From JBOFHT01 sp051649785 (GTDB taxonomy: Archaea > Methanobacteriota > Methanobacteria > Methanobacteriales > Methanobacteriaceae): 17,006 nt of DNA. The notes beneath the pieces were generated by a model. The model did no database searches. It was given only the letters and a program-made list of their open reading frames with translations, and was not told the origin of the DNA. The first letter of the stretch is position 1; each line of letters opens with the position of its first letter. Shown here piece by piece: positions 1-6,942 of the stretch. The position numbers and the translations under genes were made by a program. The stretch spans positions 1 through 17,006 of the forward strand of contig JBOFHT010000108.1 in the NCBI GenBank assembly GCA_051649785.1, given 5' to 3'.

Positions 1-2
1 AT

Positions 3-149
3 AAGAATTTATTTGACTTCTACACGGAACTATTAAATGATAGAGAAGCAGCAGACTATGATATGTTCTCTGAATTCACTAATAACGAAATAGAAGAAAT
101 TATAAATAACACAAAATTATTTATCCAAGAATGTGAAAAATTTTTATAA
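3..149 (+). CDS. HEPN-domain protein (UPF0332-like), C-terminal fragment cut by the window edge
   Basis: An open frame enters from the left edge and stops at a TAA at 147-149, giving the last 48 residues of a protein. The tail contains NDREAADYDMF followed by a long charged helix ending FIQECEKFL. This matches what I recall of the C-terminus of small HEPN (UPF0332-type) helical proteins, which have an R-x-x-A-D-Y-D motif before a last helix. Such proteins often pair with a MNT nucleotidyltransferase as a toxin-antitoxin module, but the catalytic part and any partner would lie outside the window. The family call rests on a short tail and is moderate only. Confidence 0.55.
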   Translation, partial: KNLFDFYTELLNDREAADYDMFSEFTNNEIEEIINNTKLFIQECEKFL

Positions 150-218
150 AATAAATACAAAAAAAAGTAGAAAATATAAATAAATAAAATAATAACATTA
201 AATATTATAGAAAAACCA

Positions 219-421
219 CTAATTGGCTAATTCTACGAATACTACATTTCTTTTAGTTTCATTGATTTTTATTTTAATTTCTTGACCTTCTTTAGAATTA
301 GAGACAATATAATAAATCCTTCTACACTTGATATTCCCCTATATTCTATTTTAACATCATATTCTTCCGCTACATTCACAGGAGCATTGTTATTACCATT
401 ACTCCCATCATCATTAAACAT
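219..421 (-). pseudogene. TRAM-domain small RNA-binding protein, broken by a one-base deletion
   Basis: Read on the minus strand, an ATG at 421-419 follows a strong ribosome binding site. The frame begins MFNDDGSNGNNNAPVNVAEE, then YDVKIEYRG, ISSVEGFII. This is the N-terminal half of a TRAM domain (APV..GxEYDVKIE, then VEGF). After the Ile codon at 310-308 the TRAM pattern continues only in another frame: VSNSKEGQEIKIKINE, then TKRNVVFVELAN, stop at 221-219. One base is missing near 305-308; restoring a T would give FII-F-VSNSK and a 67-residue protein, the usual size for methanogen TRAM proteins. Unshifted, the frame runs to a stop at 271-269 (50 residues). The loop between KIE and VEGF also looks about six residues short. 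TRAM proteins act as small RNA-binding proteins or chaperones. This is either a real pseudogene or a sequencing error. Confidence 0.75.
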
Positions 422-427
422 TGTAAA

Positions 428-438
428 ATCACTTCCTT
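428..438 (-). promoter_or_regulatory. Ribosome binding site fixing the TRAM start
   Basis: Minus-strand AAGGAAGTGAT lies six bases before the ATG at 421-419. It matches the AGGAGGTGAT complement of the archaeal 16S rRNA tail with one mismatch in the core, so it supports the short TRAM start. Confidence 0.6.
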
Positions 439-813
439 GACTAATTTGTATATATTTATTTTTAGTAAAAATTAGTTAAATAAAAAGACTTAAGTTATCT
501 CTTCAAAAAAACACAAACCCCACTTTAGTAAATAAAACATTCACTTTTTGAGAAAAAAATAATAAATTATCAAATATTCATTCTAAAAATTGAAATTATT
601 AACTATATTATTCAAAGTATCTATAAAATCTCCTCAAAAACTACAAAAAATAAATTAAAAAAAGATTGTATTGTCAATAAATTTTAATATATAATTAAAA
701 CTATAATACAATTAAGAGAAATTAATTAATATTAATCAAGAATAATTAATAGCAGGAATAATCAAAATATTAATATCAACAAAAGTCTTTGTAACAAGCA
801 ATTAGGCAATATC
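439..813. other. Intergenic spacer, AT-rich, with one weak TATA-like site
   Basis: I see no credible gene here on either strand. The only signal is TTTAATATATAA near 682-693, an archaeal TATA-like stretch about 120 bases before nob1. It could be the nob1 promoter, but in DNA this AT-rich such matches arise by chance. The left end would hold the promoter of the TRAM remnant. Confidence 0.35.
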
Positions 814-1365
814 ATGACTAAATATCGAGTATTAGATGCATCAGCATTTATTGGTGGTTTTGAAAGTAAGGATTCAATTAATTTTACAGTTGGGGAAATT
901 ACTAGTGAAGTCAAGGACATTAAGTCAAAAATGCTTCTAGATGAATTCATAGCCAATAAAAAACTTACTATTACAGAACCAAAAAAAGAATCTATTTTAG
1001 AACTGGAAAAAATTATTGAAAAATCTGGAGATGATCTTAGACTTTCAGGACCTGATTCCAAGCTACTTGCACTTGCTTTAGAATTAGTTAATGATAAAAT
1101 TAGTACTAATAACTCTAGAAGTGAAAATACAGTTGAAATTGTTACTGACGATTATTCTATTCAAAATGTAGCTAAGATTTTAAATATAAAATTCAAAAGT
1201 GTTTTAACGAGTGGTGTAACTGAAATTTATTCTTGGAAAAAGACTTGTGAAGGTTGTAAAACTGAATATCCCTCAGATTATAACAGAGATGACTGTGATA
1301 TTTGTGGTTCTAAGATTTTCAAACGTAGAATCAAAAATAAAAACTCAAACAACTATAATCGATGA
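814..1365 (+). CDS. nob1: Nob1 endoribonuclease (PIN domain plus zinc ribbon)
   Basis: A 183-residue protein with the archaeal Nob1 layout. An N-terminal PIN nuclease domain opens YRVLDASAFIGG (Asp8). Further acidic residues come at Glu28/Glu32, Asp81 (SGPDSKLLALA) and Asp112/Asp113 (VTDDYSIQN). A C-terminal zinc ribbon has CEGC at 145-148 and CDIC at 161-164, followed by a basic tail. Nob1 makes the final cut at the 3' end of 16S rRNA in pre-30S particles in the cytoplasm. The length fits the family. The ATG has only a weak upstream AGG, and no better in-frame start is seen. DUF2117 follows after 27 bases, so the two may be co-transcribed. The call is based on motif order and is secure. Confidence 0.92.
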   Translation: MTKYRVLDASAFIGGFESKDSINFTVGEITSEVKDIKSKMLLDEFIANKKLTITEPKKESILELEKIIEKSGDDLRLSGPDSKLLALALELVNDKISTNNSRSENTVEIVTDDYSIQNVAKILNIKFKSVLTSGVTEIYSWKKTCEGCKTEYPSDYNRDDCDICGSKIFKRRIKNKNSNNYNR

Positions 1366-1392
1366 ATAAATAGTTAAAATGGTGTTTTATCA

Positions 1393-2625
1393 ATGAAAGT
1401 AGGTATTGTTGTCCATGGTCCATATATAATTGATTCTGGATATTGTATTAAGATTATAAATCAAATATCTGAATTAGTTGGAGTTAAAAAAGAAGATTTA
1501 AACTGTATTCTTGGGGGAACAACTGGACGTACTGCAGTTATTGATGCAGGACTTGAAAATTTAATAGATATATCCAAAAAACGGCTACCTAGTGAATCAG
1601 TTAAATATCTTAAGTCAATTGATTGTGAATTAATATTCTTAATCCATTATGGCAAATCAGCTACAACAGGACATGTATTTGGACTTAAAGTATTTCAAAA
1701 CTCAAATAATCCCCCACTTATTGAAATTGAACGCCCTGGAGAAATTGATGGTTCAGTTATTTCTTGGAACTCTAAATTTAATGATTTAGCTAATAATATA
1801 GCTAATAATTTAAATTTAAGCATAGTAAATCCTAATGAAATCATAAATAAATATAGTGAAAATAATAATACAAATAATAATAATAATAATAATAGCTCAA
1901 ATAAAAATGAAATTAGGCGAAAAATACATGGAGTAAGTCCTAATGAGAATATTCTAATTAATGGAATCGTTGTAGGCACTTCAAAAGACACAAAAATAGC
2001 TTTAGTAGCTAATAATAATATCCTAACAAATATTATTGGTGCTGATTTTAAATCAGAATTTGGAGATAAATTAGGTAAAATTAATTTAAATAAAGTTATT
2101 GTTAAAACTGGGCTTCTTAGAAAGTCAAATATTAATGGAAAAGTTAAATATAGTGAAAATAATAGAATTAATACAAATAATCATATAAATAACATGAAAA
2201 ATAGTAGTGAAAACTCTTTTAAAATTGGATTTATTGATAATCCATTAGCTAATATTTATGATTTTAAAAATAAGGATGTTGTAATAGCTATTGGTGATGA
2301 AACAGCTATTTTAGCCTCAGATATTCTTTATAGATTTGACATTCCAATTATTGGAGTTATCACAGGAATTGTTGAAAAACTTGTTCAAAAACCCCATATC
2401 CACAAAGATTCTGTTATTATTAAAGTTAATAGTAATAATAAAACAAAAACACCCAATTTAAATTCCAAAATTGTTAAAGTTTCAAAAGAAATTGAAAATA
2501 ATATTCTTAATGATAACAAAACTATTAGCAATAATGATTCCATTATTGATTTAACTAGTTTAATTGTAGATATAATTGAAAATAATAATTTAAACTATAA
2601 AATAAGTAATAAAATAGGTAATTAA
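1393..2625 (+). CDS. DUF2117-type protein with asparagine-rich linkers
   Basis: A 410-residue protein of unknown function. It opens MKVGIVVHGPYIIDSGYC, followed by GGTTGRTAVIDAGLE at 41-55, HYGKSATTGHVFG at 85-97 and IEIERPGEIDG at 110-120. I recognise this as the DUF2117 pattern found in Methanobacteriales and other methanogens. A conserved C-terminal block at 295-345 (VVIAIGDETAILASDILYRF, then HIHKDSVIIKV) follows the variable centre. Low-complexity Asn-rich stretches at about 156-172, 256-274 and 366-382 separate the conserved blocks, and the first is encoded by an (AAT)n microsatellite. No signal peptide or membrane segment is seen. A GGTG sits close before the start. Its function is not known; the position behind nob1 gives no firm clue. 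Confidence 0.75.
   Translation: MKVGIVVHGPYIIDSGYCIKIINQISELVGVKKEDLNCILGGTTGRTAVIDAGLENLIDISKKRLPSESVKYLKSIDCELIFLIHYGKSATTGHVFGLKVFQNSNNPPLIEIERPGEIDGSVISWNSKFNDLANNIANNLNLSIVNPNEIINKYSENNNTNNNNNNNSSNKNEIRRKIHGVSPNENILINGIVVGTSKDTKIALVANNNILTNIIGADFKSEFGDKLGKINLNKVIVKTGLLRKSNINGKVKYSENNRINTNNHINNMKNSSENSFKIGFIDNPLANIYDFKNKDVVIAIGDETAILASDILYRFDIPIIGVITGIVEKLVQKPHIHKDSVIIKVNSNNKTKTPNLNSKIVKVSKEIENNILNDNKTISNNDSIIDLTSLIVDIIENNNLNYKISNKIGN
1861..1893 (+). repeat. (AAT)n trinucleotide microsatellite inside the DUF2117 gene
   Basis: The stretch is three AAT units, one ACA, then a run of seven or so AAT units, encoding an Asn run with one Thr. It is in frame, so copy-number slippage would change linker length by whole residues without breaking the gene. 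Confidence 0.85.
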
Positions 2626-2898
2626 ATAAGTGATTAACTAAAAAATAGCTACAAACAAAGTAATATAACTAATATTGGCAAATAAATTATCATTAGATAA
2701 GACAAAATATTACTTTTAGAATGCTCTTGGATTAAAATATTATATTATAAACAACATAATATTAATACAAAATACAGCTATTATAAAATTATCCCAAATA
2801 TTTGAAACCATAGTAGAAATCATAGCTGAAATAACAACAATTATAATATTACTAATTCAAAATAACTCTTAGACTACTTAAAGTTATGAGGTTTTAAA

Positions 2899-3876
2899 AT
2901 GGAAATTGATTTAAAAAAACTTGTTAAATCCCTTAATGAATTTGAAGGTATTTCTAGAAAAAGTGAAATCGGACATGTTACTAATGCCTTAAAGGATTCT
3001 TATAATGTTGCTGGAAAAACACTTCTTGCATTTGGTGATGATGCATCGGCTATTGATATTGGTGATGATAAAGTAGTATTAATGGCTGCAGATGGAATAT
3101 GGGGAAAATTAATGGACGCTGATCCATATTGGGCAGGATACTGTTCAGTTCTAGTTAATGTAAATGATATTGCAGCTATGGGTGCTAAACCAATAGCTAT
3201 GGTAAATGTGCTTTCCATAAGTGATAAATCAATCTTTGACGATGTTTTAAGGGGAATAAATGATGGATGTCATAAATTTAATGTTCCAATGGTAGGAGGC
3301 CATCTACATCCAGATTCACCTTATAATTCACTTGATGTTTCTATAATAGGAGTAGCTAATAAAGATTCAATTATAACAAGCTCAGATGCAAATGTTGGAG
3401 ATAGTATATTAGTAGCTATTGACTTAGATGGAAGACAACATCCAAAATTTGACCTTAATTGGGATACTACTACTCATAAAAGTTCTGAACTAGTTCAAAA
3501 GCAAATAATTACAATGGAAACTCTTGGAAAAAATAAATTAGTTACAGCAGGCAAAGATATAAGTAATCCTGGGATTTTAGGAACCTTAGGAATGTTAATT
3601 GAAGCTTCAGAATGTGGAGCAGAAGTAGATTTAGATAAAATACCTAAAGCAGATAATGTCCCACTAGATACTTGGTTAAAGCTTTATCCAGGTTCAGGTT
3701 TTGTTTTAACTGCAAAGAACGAATGTGTTGAAGAATGCATAAATATTCTTGAAGAATTTAGCTTAAATACAAATGTTGTTGGAAAAATTATTGAAGGGAA
3801 AAAATTGTATTTAATAAATGGTAACCAAAAAGAAGTTCTATTCGATAATAGTGAAAAACCTATTGTTGGACTTTAA
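2899..3876 (+). CDS. Methanogenesis marker protein 2 (AIR synthase/PurM-like)
   Basis: A 325-residue protein of the PurM/SelD/HypE/ThiL superfamily that binds ATP and makes phosphorylated intermediates. Key features are FGDDASAID at 45-53 (metal/phosphate-binding Asp pair), NVNDIAAMGAKP at 87-98 (signature loop of the superfamily), GGHLHPD at 133-139, and a C-terminal domain with LYPGSGFVLT. The overall pattern matches methanogenesis marker 2 (TIGR03267-type), found in nearly all methanogens and of unproven substrate. The start ATG follows GAGGT at a normal distance. It is the first gene of the marker block on this strand, but 264 bases separate it from marker 3, so it may have its own transcript. 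PurM relatives such as HypE help build metal centres, which would suit a cofactor or maturation role; that is inference. Confidence 0.88.
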   Translation: MEIDLKKLVKSLNEFEGISRKSEIGHVTNALKDSYNVAGKTLLAFGDDASAIDIGDDKVVLMAADGIWGKLMDADPYWAGYCSVLVNVNDIAAMGAKPIAMVNVLSISDKSIFDDVLRGINDGCHKFNVPMVGGHLHPDSPYNSLDVSIIGVANKDSIITSSDANVGDSILVAIDLDGRQHPKFDLNWDTTTHKSSELVQKQIITMETLGKNKLVTAGKDISNPGILGTLGMLIEASECGAEVDLDKIPKADNVPLDTWLKLYPGSGFVLTAKNECVEECINILEEFSLNTNVVGKIIEGKKLYLINGNQKEVLFDNSEKPIVGL

Positions 3877-3940
3877 ATAATTTAAAATAGTTAAAAGTAA
3901 TTATTAAAAAATATAATACAATAAAAATATAAATACCAAA

Positions 3941-3981
3941 AATATTAGTACCTACAATATTAGTACCTACAATATTAGTAC
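3941..3981 (+). repeat. 15-base tandem repeat, 2.7 copies, between markers 2 and 3
   Basis: AATATTAGTACCTAC occurs twice perfectly (3941-3955, 3956-3970), followed by a partial third copy AATATTAGTAC (3971-3981). It lies 65 bases after marker 2 and 160 bases before marker 3. Confidence 0.9.
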
Positions 3982-4140
3982 ATTTAAAAATTAAATAGAA
4001 ATTTATATTAACGTTACTTAATATAACTAATATAAAGAAAATATATTAAAATATCCTAAATTATTACTAATTAAATATTATTCTAATTTATTATTATATT
4101 TAATACTACCATTGCAGACATACCTGAAATGAGGGATTAA

Positions 4141-5739
4141 ATGCTAATTGAAATTAATGGAAATAAGATTGAAGTTCCTGATGGGGCAACTATTAAAGAA
4201 TCAATTGAAATAGCCAATGCACCTTACGAAGATGGAAGTATAATCTGTCTAATTAAAGGAAAAGAAGATGTTGCTAAAAGTATCAATAAATACAAATTTA
4301 AAACTAGTAAAGGTAGCATAATTATTGAAATCATTGAAGATGAAAATGTCAAAAAAGATGTAGATAATAGCTGTGCCAATATTATAGATAAAAAAATATT
4401 AATTGATGTTTTCAAAGCCGTTCACAAAGATTTTGAAGGTTTAAGTATCCACTGGACTTCTCCTAATGAAGTAGCTATTGGTCCAGTTAAAACTGAATTA
4501 GAACCTGTTTCTAAAGAGTTTAAATATTATGATGGAGAGGTTATACTTAGTCTTTCTGGTTTTTCAAATGACTCAACACATATAATATTTGCAAAAGAAG
4601 ACCATAAATCTATTTATGGAGTACCAGATTGTAGTAGAGGTGTTTTTGCTAAAATAATTGGTGGTAAAAAAACCTTAGACAAATTAACTGAAGATGACAA
4701 AGTATTATCTGTAAACGGAATTGTTGAAAGAGATACTATTACCCATTCTACTTCAATATCTGACTTAAATACACAATTAGAAGAAGGAAATCAGGTATTT
4801 ACTTATGTTCTCCTAGAACCTTCAAAAAATGCACCTAAATCTAGTGAACATCTTTTCTCATTAATTGATACTGAAAAAATTATGATAGATTATGAATCTA
4901 ACTCTTTTTTAGGTTTTTACAGGTTGAAGGGCATAAATAAGGAGTCCGAATATATATCCTCTAGAAAAAGAGGAACTGTTACCCTTAGAAATAATGGGAA
5001 AGGAGTTGGAAATGTTTATATCTATCGAGAAGATAGAGTAGCTTCACCATCCCATAATATGATTGGTTCTGTTAAAAAAGGAATGGAATTAATTGATATG
5101 GCTAAAAATGGAGATTATGTAACTTTAAAAGCTAATCCTGAAAGAATAATGACTTTAGCTATGACTCAAAAAGCAGCTGGAGAATTTTTATCGGAAAGAG
5201 GAATAAAACAAATAAAAGAAGGATTAGTAGATGATGATGCATTTGTTGTTGCACAAGCTCCGAAATATACTTTAGATATTATAGAAAATAAAGAAGTAGT
5301 CACAACTGGAGTTAGTGAAGATAACTTAGTATTAATTGATATATCTGAAAATGCACCTCGTTCTGCATGGTACTTTAGAAAGATTACTGGGCTTTTAGAA
5401 AATCCTGTTGGTGCTTTAAAAGTCCACTTTGCTTATCCAGGAATGAACATTATAATGTTTGAAGGTAATGGTAAAGAAGCTAAAGGACTTATCCCCGAAA
5501 ATACTCCTGAAGGTATGGTAGAATCAGGATCAATTGGACTTACAAATATGTCTAGAAAAAATACTGGTCTTTTAGGAGTTAGATCTGAAGATAGTAGCGA
5601 ATTCGGACCTACAGGTGAACCATTTGATGGAACCAATATTGTAGGGAAAATAACAGAAGGAATTGAAAATTTAGATAGTCTTAAAGGAGAAGATGTTTTA
5701 TATGTCTGCGAACGTATGCCTGAATCCAGAACTAAGTAG
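4141..5739 (+). CDS. Methanogenesis marker protein 3 (cyclophilin-like, MCR activation complex)
   Basis: A 532-residue protein recognised as methanogenesis marker 3 (TIGR03268-type). The first 70 residues (MLIEINGNKIEVPDGATIKE onward) resemble a small beta-grasp domain. Three later blocks look like repeats of a cyclophilin-like strand pattern: GVPDCSRGVFAKIIGG at 160-175, RGTVTLRNNGKGVGNVYIYR at 277-296, and GSIGLTNMSRKNTGLLGVRS at 463-482 with FGPTGEPFDGTN at 488-499. Marker 3 has been reported to co-purify with the MCR activation complex (component A3a); this is from memory. No signal peptide or membrane helix is visible. The start has GAGGG seven bases upstream. Marker 6 starts inside its 3' end, so the two are almost certainly co-translated or at least co-transcribed. 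Confidence 0.9.
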   Translation: MLIEINGNKIEVPDGATIKESIEIANAPYEDGSIICLIKGKEDVAKSINKYKFKTSKGSIIIEIIEDENVKKDVDNSCANIIDKKILIDVFKAVHKDFEGLSIHWTSPNEVAIGPVKTELEPVSKEFKYYDGEVILSLSGFSNDSTHIIFAKEDHKSIYGVPDCSRGVFAKIIGGKKTLDKLTEDDKVLSVNGIVERDTITHSTSISDLNTQLEEGNQVFTYVLLEPSKNAPKSSEHLFSLIDTEKIMIDYESNSFLGFYRLKGINKESEYISSRKRGTVTLRNNGKGVGNVYIYREDRVASPSHNMIGSVKKGMELIDMAKNGDYVTLKANPERIMTLAMTQKAAGEFLSERGIKQIKEGLVDDDAFVVAQAPKYTLDIIENKEVVTTGVSEDNLVLIDISENAPRSAWYFRKITGLLENPVGALKVHFAYPGMNIIMFEGNGKEAKGLIPENTPEGMVESGSIGLTNMSRKNTGLLGVRSEDSSEFGPTGEPFDGTNIVGKITEGIENLDSLKGEDVLYVCERMPESRTK

Positions 5740-6166
5740 TGATGATAAAGACCCCGATAATGTAACTAGAATGATTATTTTAGGTCCTAAAGCTGAAGTT
5801 AGTGAAAGTGAAATAGTAAACAGCTTACATCTTTTAGAATTTCCTTTAACTATAAAACAAACCTGTTACGGTGCAATGGTCCAAGGCAAAAAAGATGATG
5901 TTATTAAAGCTATTGAAGCAATTAGAAAGCTCGATCCATATAATATATTTACTAAAGATAGAGGTTTTGCACCAGGAGACCCAAGACGTTGTAGAGGCCA
6001 TAGAAAAGGCCCAAGAGAAGGTTTCCATCAACTTGAAAAAGAGTTTAAACTTTTAGGATTTGTATCAGATGCATTAAAAAACCCAAAAAAGGTTTCTCTT
6101 AAAGAAAAAAAGTGTGTTCCTCTTGATGTTTTTAAAGAAACCATTGATCAATGTTTAAATGAATAA
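5702..6166 (+). CDS. Methanogenesis marker protein 6
   Basis: A protein of about 154 residues recognised as methanogenesis marker 6 (TIGR03272-type). Diagnostic blocks are VTRMIILGPKAEVSESEIV, TIKQTCYGAMVQG, IRKLDPYNIFTKDRGFAPGD and the basic PRRCRGHRKGPREGFHQLEKE. It overlaps the end of marker 3 in another frame by 38 bases, or 47 if the ATG at 5693 is used. GGAG at 5686-5689 is 12 bases before ATG 5702 but only 3 before ATG 5693, so 5702 is slightly preferred; neither spacing is ideal. Like marker 3 it has been linked to MCR maturation or activation; its exact role is not known. Several conserved Cys and Arg/Lys residues suggest binding of a cofactor or a protein partner, which is inference. 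Confidence 0.88.
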   Translation: MSANVCLNPELSSDDKDPDNVTRMIILGPKAEVSESEIVNSLHLLEFPLTIKQTCYGAMVQGKKDDVIKAIEAIRKLDPYNIFTKDRGFAPGDPRRCRGHRKGPREGFHQLEKEFKLLGFVSDALKNPKKVSLKEKKCVPLDVFKETIDQCLNE

Positions 6167-6360
6167 ATAAAATTCATTTAAGTAATATGTATTAATAGTA
6201 AATAGTATTGATAACAATAGCATTAATCAATAATTTATGTATTAATAATACTATTAATCCAATAACTAAACTAAAATATATTTATTTATTATTATTTATT
6301 AATTAATTTATTAAATTGTCTTGAAAAATTGTTTAAATTTATTAAAGGTAGTGTTTATAA

Positions 6361-6792
6361 ATGAAAGTAGCTATATTTCCACCAAATTCTTTGATATTGG
6401 CTGATTTAATTGAAAGAAAAGGTCATGAACCACTAGTCATGCAAAAAGAAATTAGAAAGAGAGTTAAGGATCCTGAAATTGATTCACCTCCAATGAATAT
6501 TACGGAAGAAGATCCTATTAAAGGTTTAAAATATGCTGCTATTGAAGTTCCATCTGGAGTCCGTGGGAGAATGTCTATTTTAGGACCTATAATTGAAGAA
6601 GCCGAAGCAGCTATTATTGTAGAAGGTGCACCTTTTGGTTTTGGTTGTATTGGTTGTGCTAGAACCAATGAATTAGCTACATTTAATCTTAGAAAAAGAG
6701 GAATTCCTACTATTGAATTAAACTATCCAAAAACTCAAGAAGAAACAACTGATATGGTTAATAAAATTAATACATTTTTAGATGGATTGTAA
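6361..6792 (+). CDS. Methanogenesis marker protein 5
   Basis: A 143-residue protein recognised as methanogenesis marker 5 (TIGR03271-type). It starts MKVAIFPPNSLILADLIERK, a small alpha/beta fold opening. The central EVPSGVRGRMSILGPIIEEA leads into the signature GAPFGFGCIGCARTNEL at 89-105, with Cys96 and Cys99 in a glycine-rich loop that could bind metal or a cluster. The end (ETTDMVNKINTFLDGL) is helical. The ATG follows AGGTAGTG. It stands 194 bases after marker 6 and 150 before marker 15, so each may have its own promoter, though all share one strand. Marker 5 genes usually lie with markers 3, 6, 15 and 17, the MCR-activation set; biochemical function is unproven. Confidence 0.88.
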   Translation: MKVAIFPPNSLILADLIERKGHEPLVMQKEIRKRVKDPEIDSPPMNITEEDPIKGLKYAAIEVPSGVRGRMSILGPIIEEAEAAIIVEGAPFGFGCIGCARTNELATFNLRKRGIPTIELNYPKTQEETTDMVNKINTFLDGL

Positions 6793-6861
6793 TTTTATTT
6801 GAATCCATTTAATAGTAATATTATTAATATTACTCTTAATATTATTGAGGAAATAAAATAT

Positions 6862-6900
6862 TAATAACTTACAATAAACTATAATAACTTACAATAAATT
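6862..6900 (+). repeat. 20-base direct repeat before marker 15
   Basis: TAATAACTTACAATAAA occurs at 6862-6878 and again at 6882-6898, a 20-base period, with a fading third ACAATAAC at 6901. It lies 45-80 bases before the marker 15 start and may be a chance product of AT-rich spacer slippage or a control element. Confidence 0.65.
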
Positions 6901-6942
6901 ACAATAACAAAAATCAATAATAAATTATTAGAAGGGATAATA

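Noticed and set aside
269..421. Programmed frameshift in the TRAM gene
   Set aside because: The junction ATATTGTCTC is not a slippery heptamer and no stimulating structure is seen; a deletion is simpler.
762..1061. Minus-strand reading frame opposite nob1
   Set aside because: It overlaps the conserved PIN domain; composition is that of an antisense shadow.
6191..6258. Inverted repeat ATTAATAGTA / TACTATTAAT as a terminator or attachment site
   Set aside because: The 10-base arms are all but two A/T, the loop is 48 bases, and no T tract or duplicated flank supports it; likely chance.
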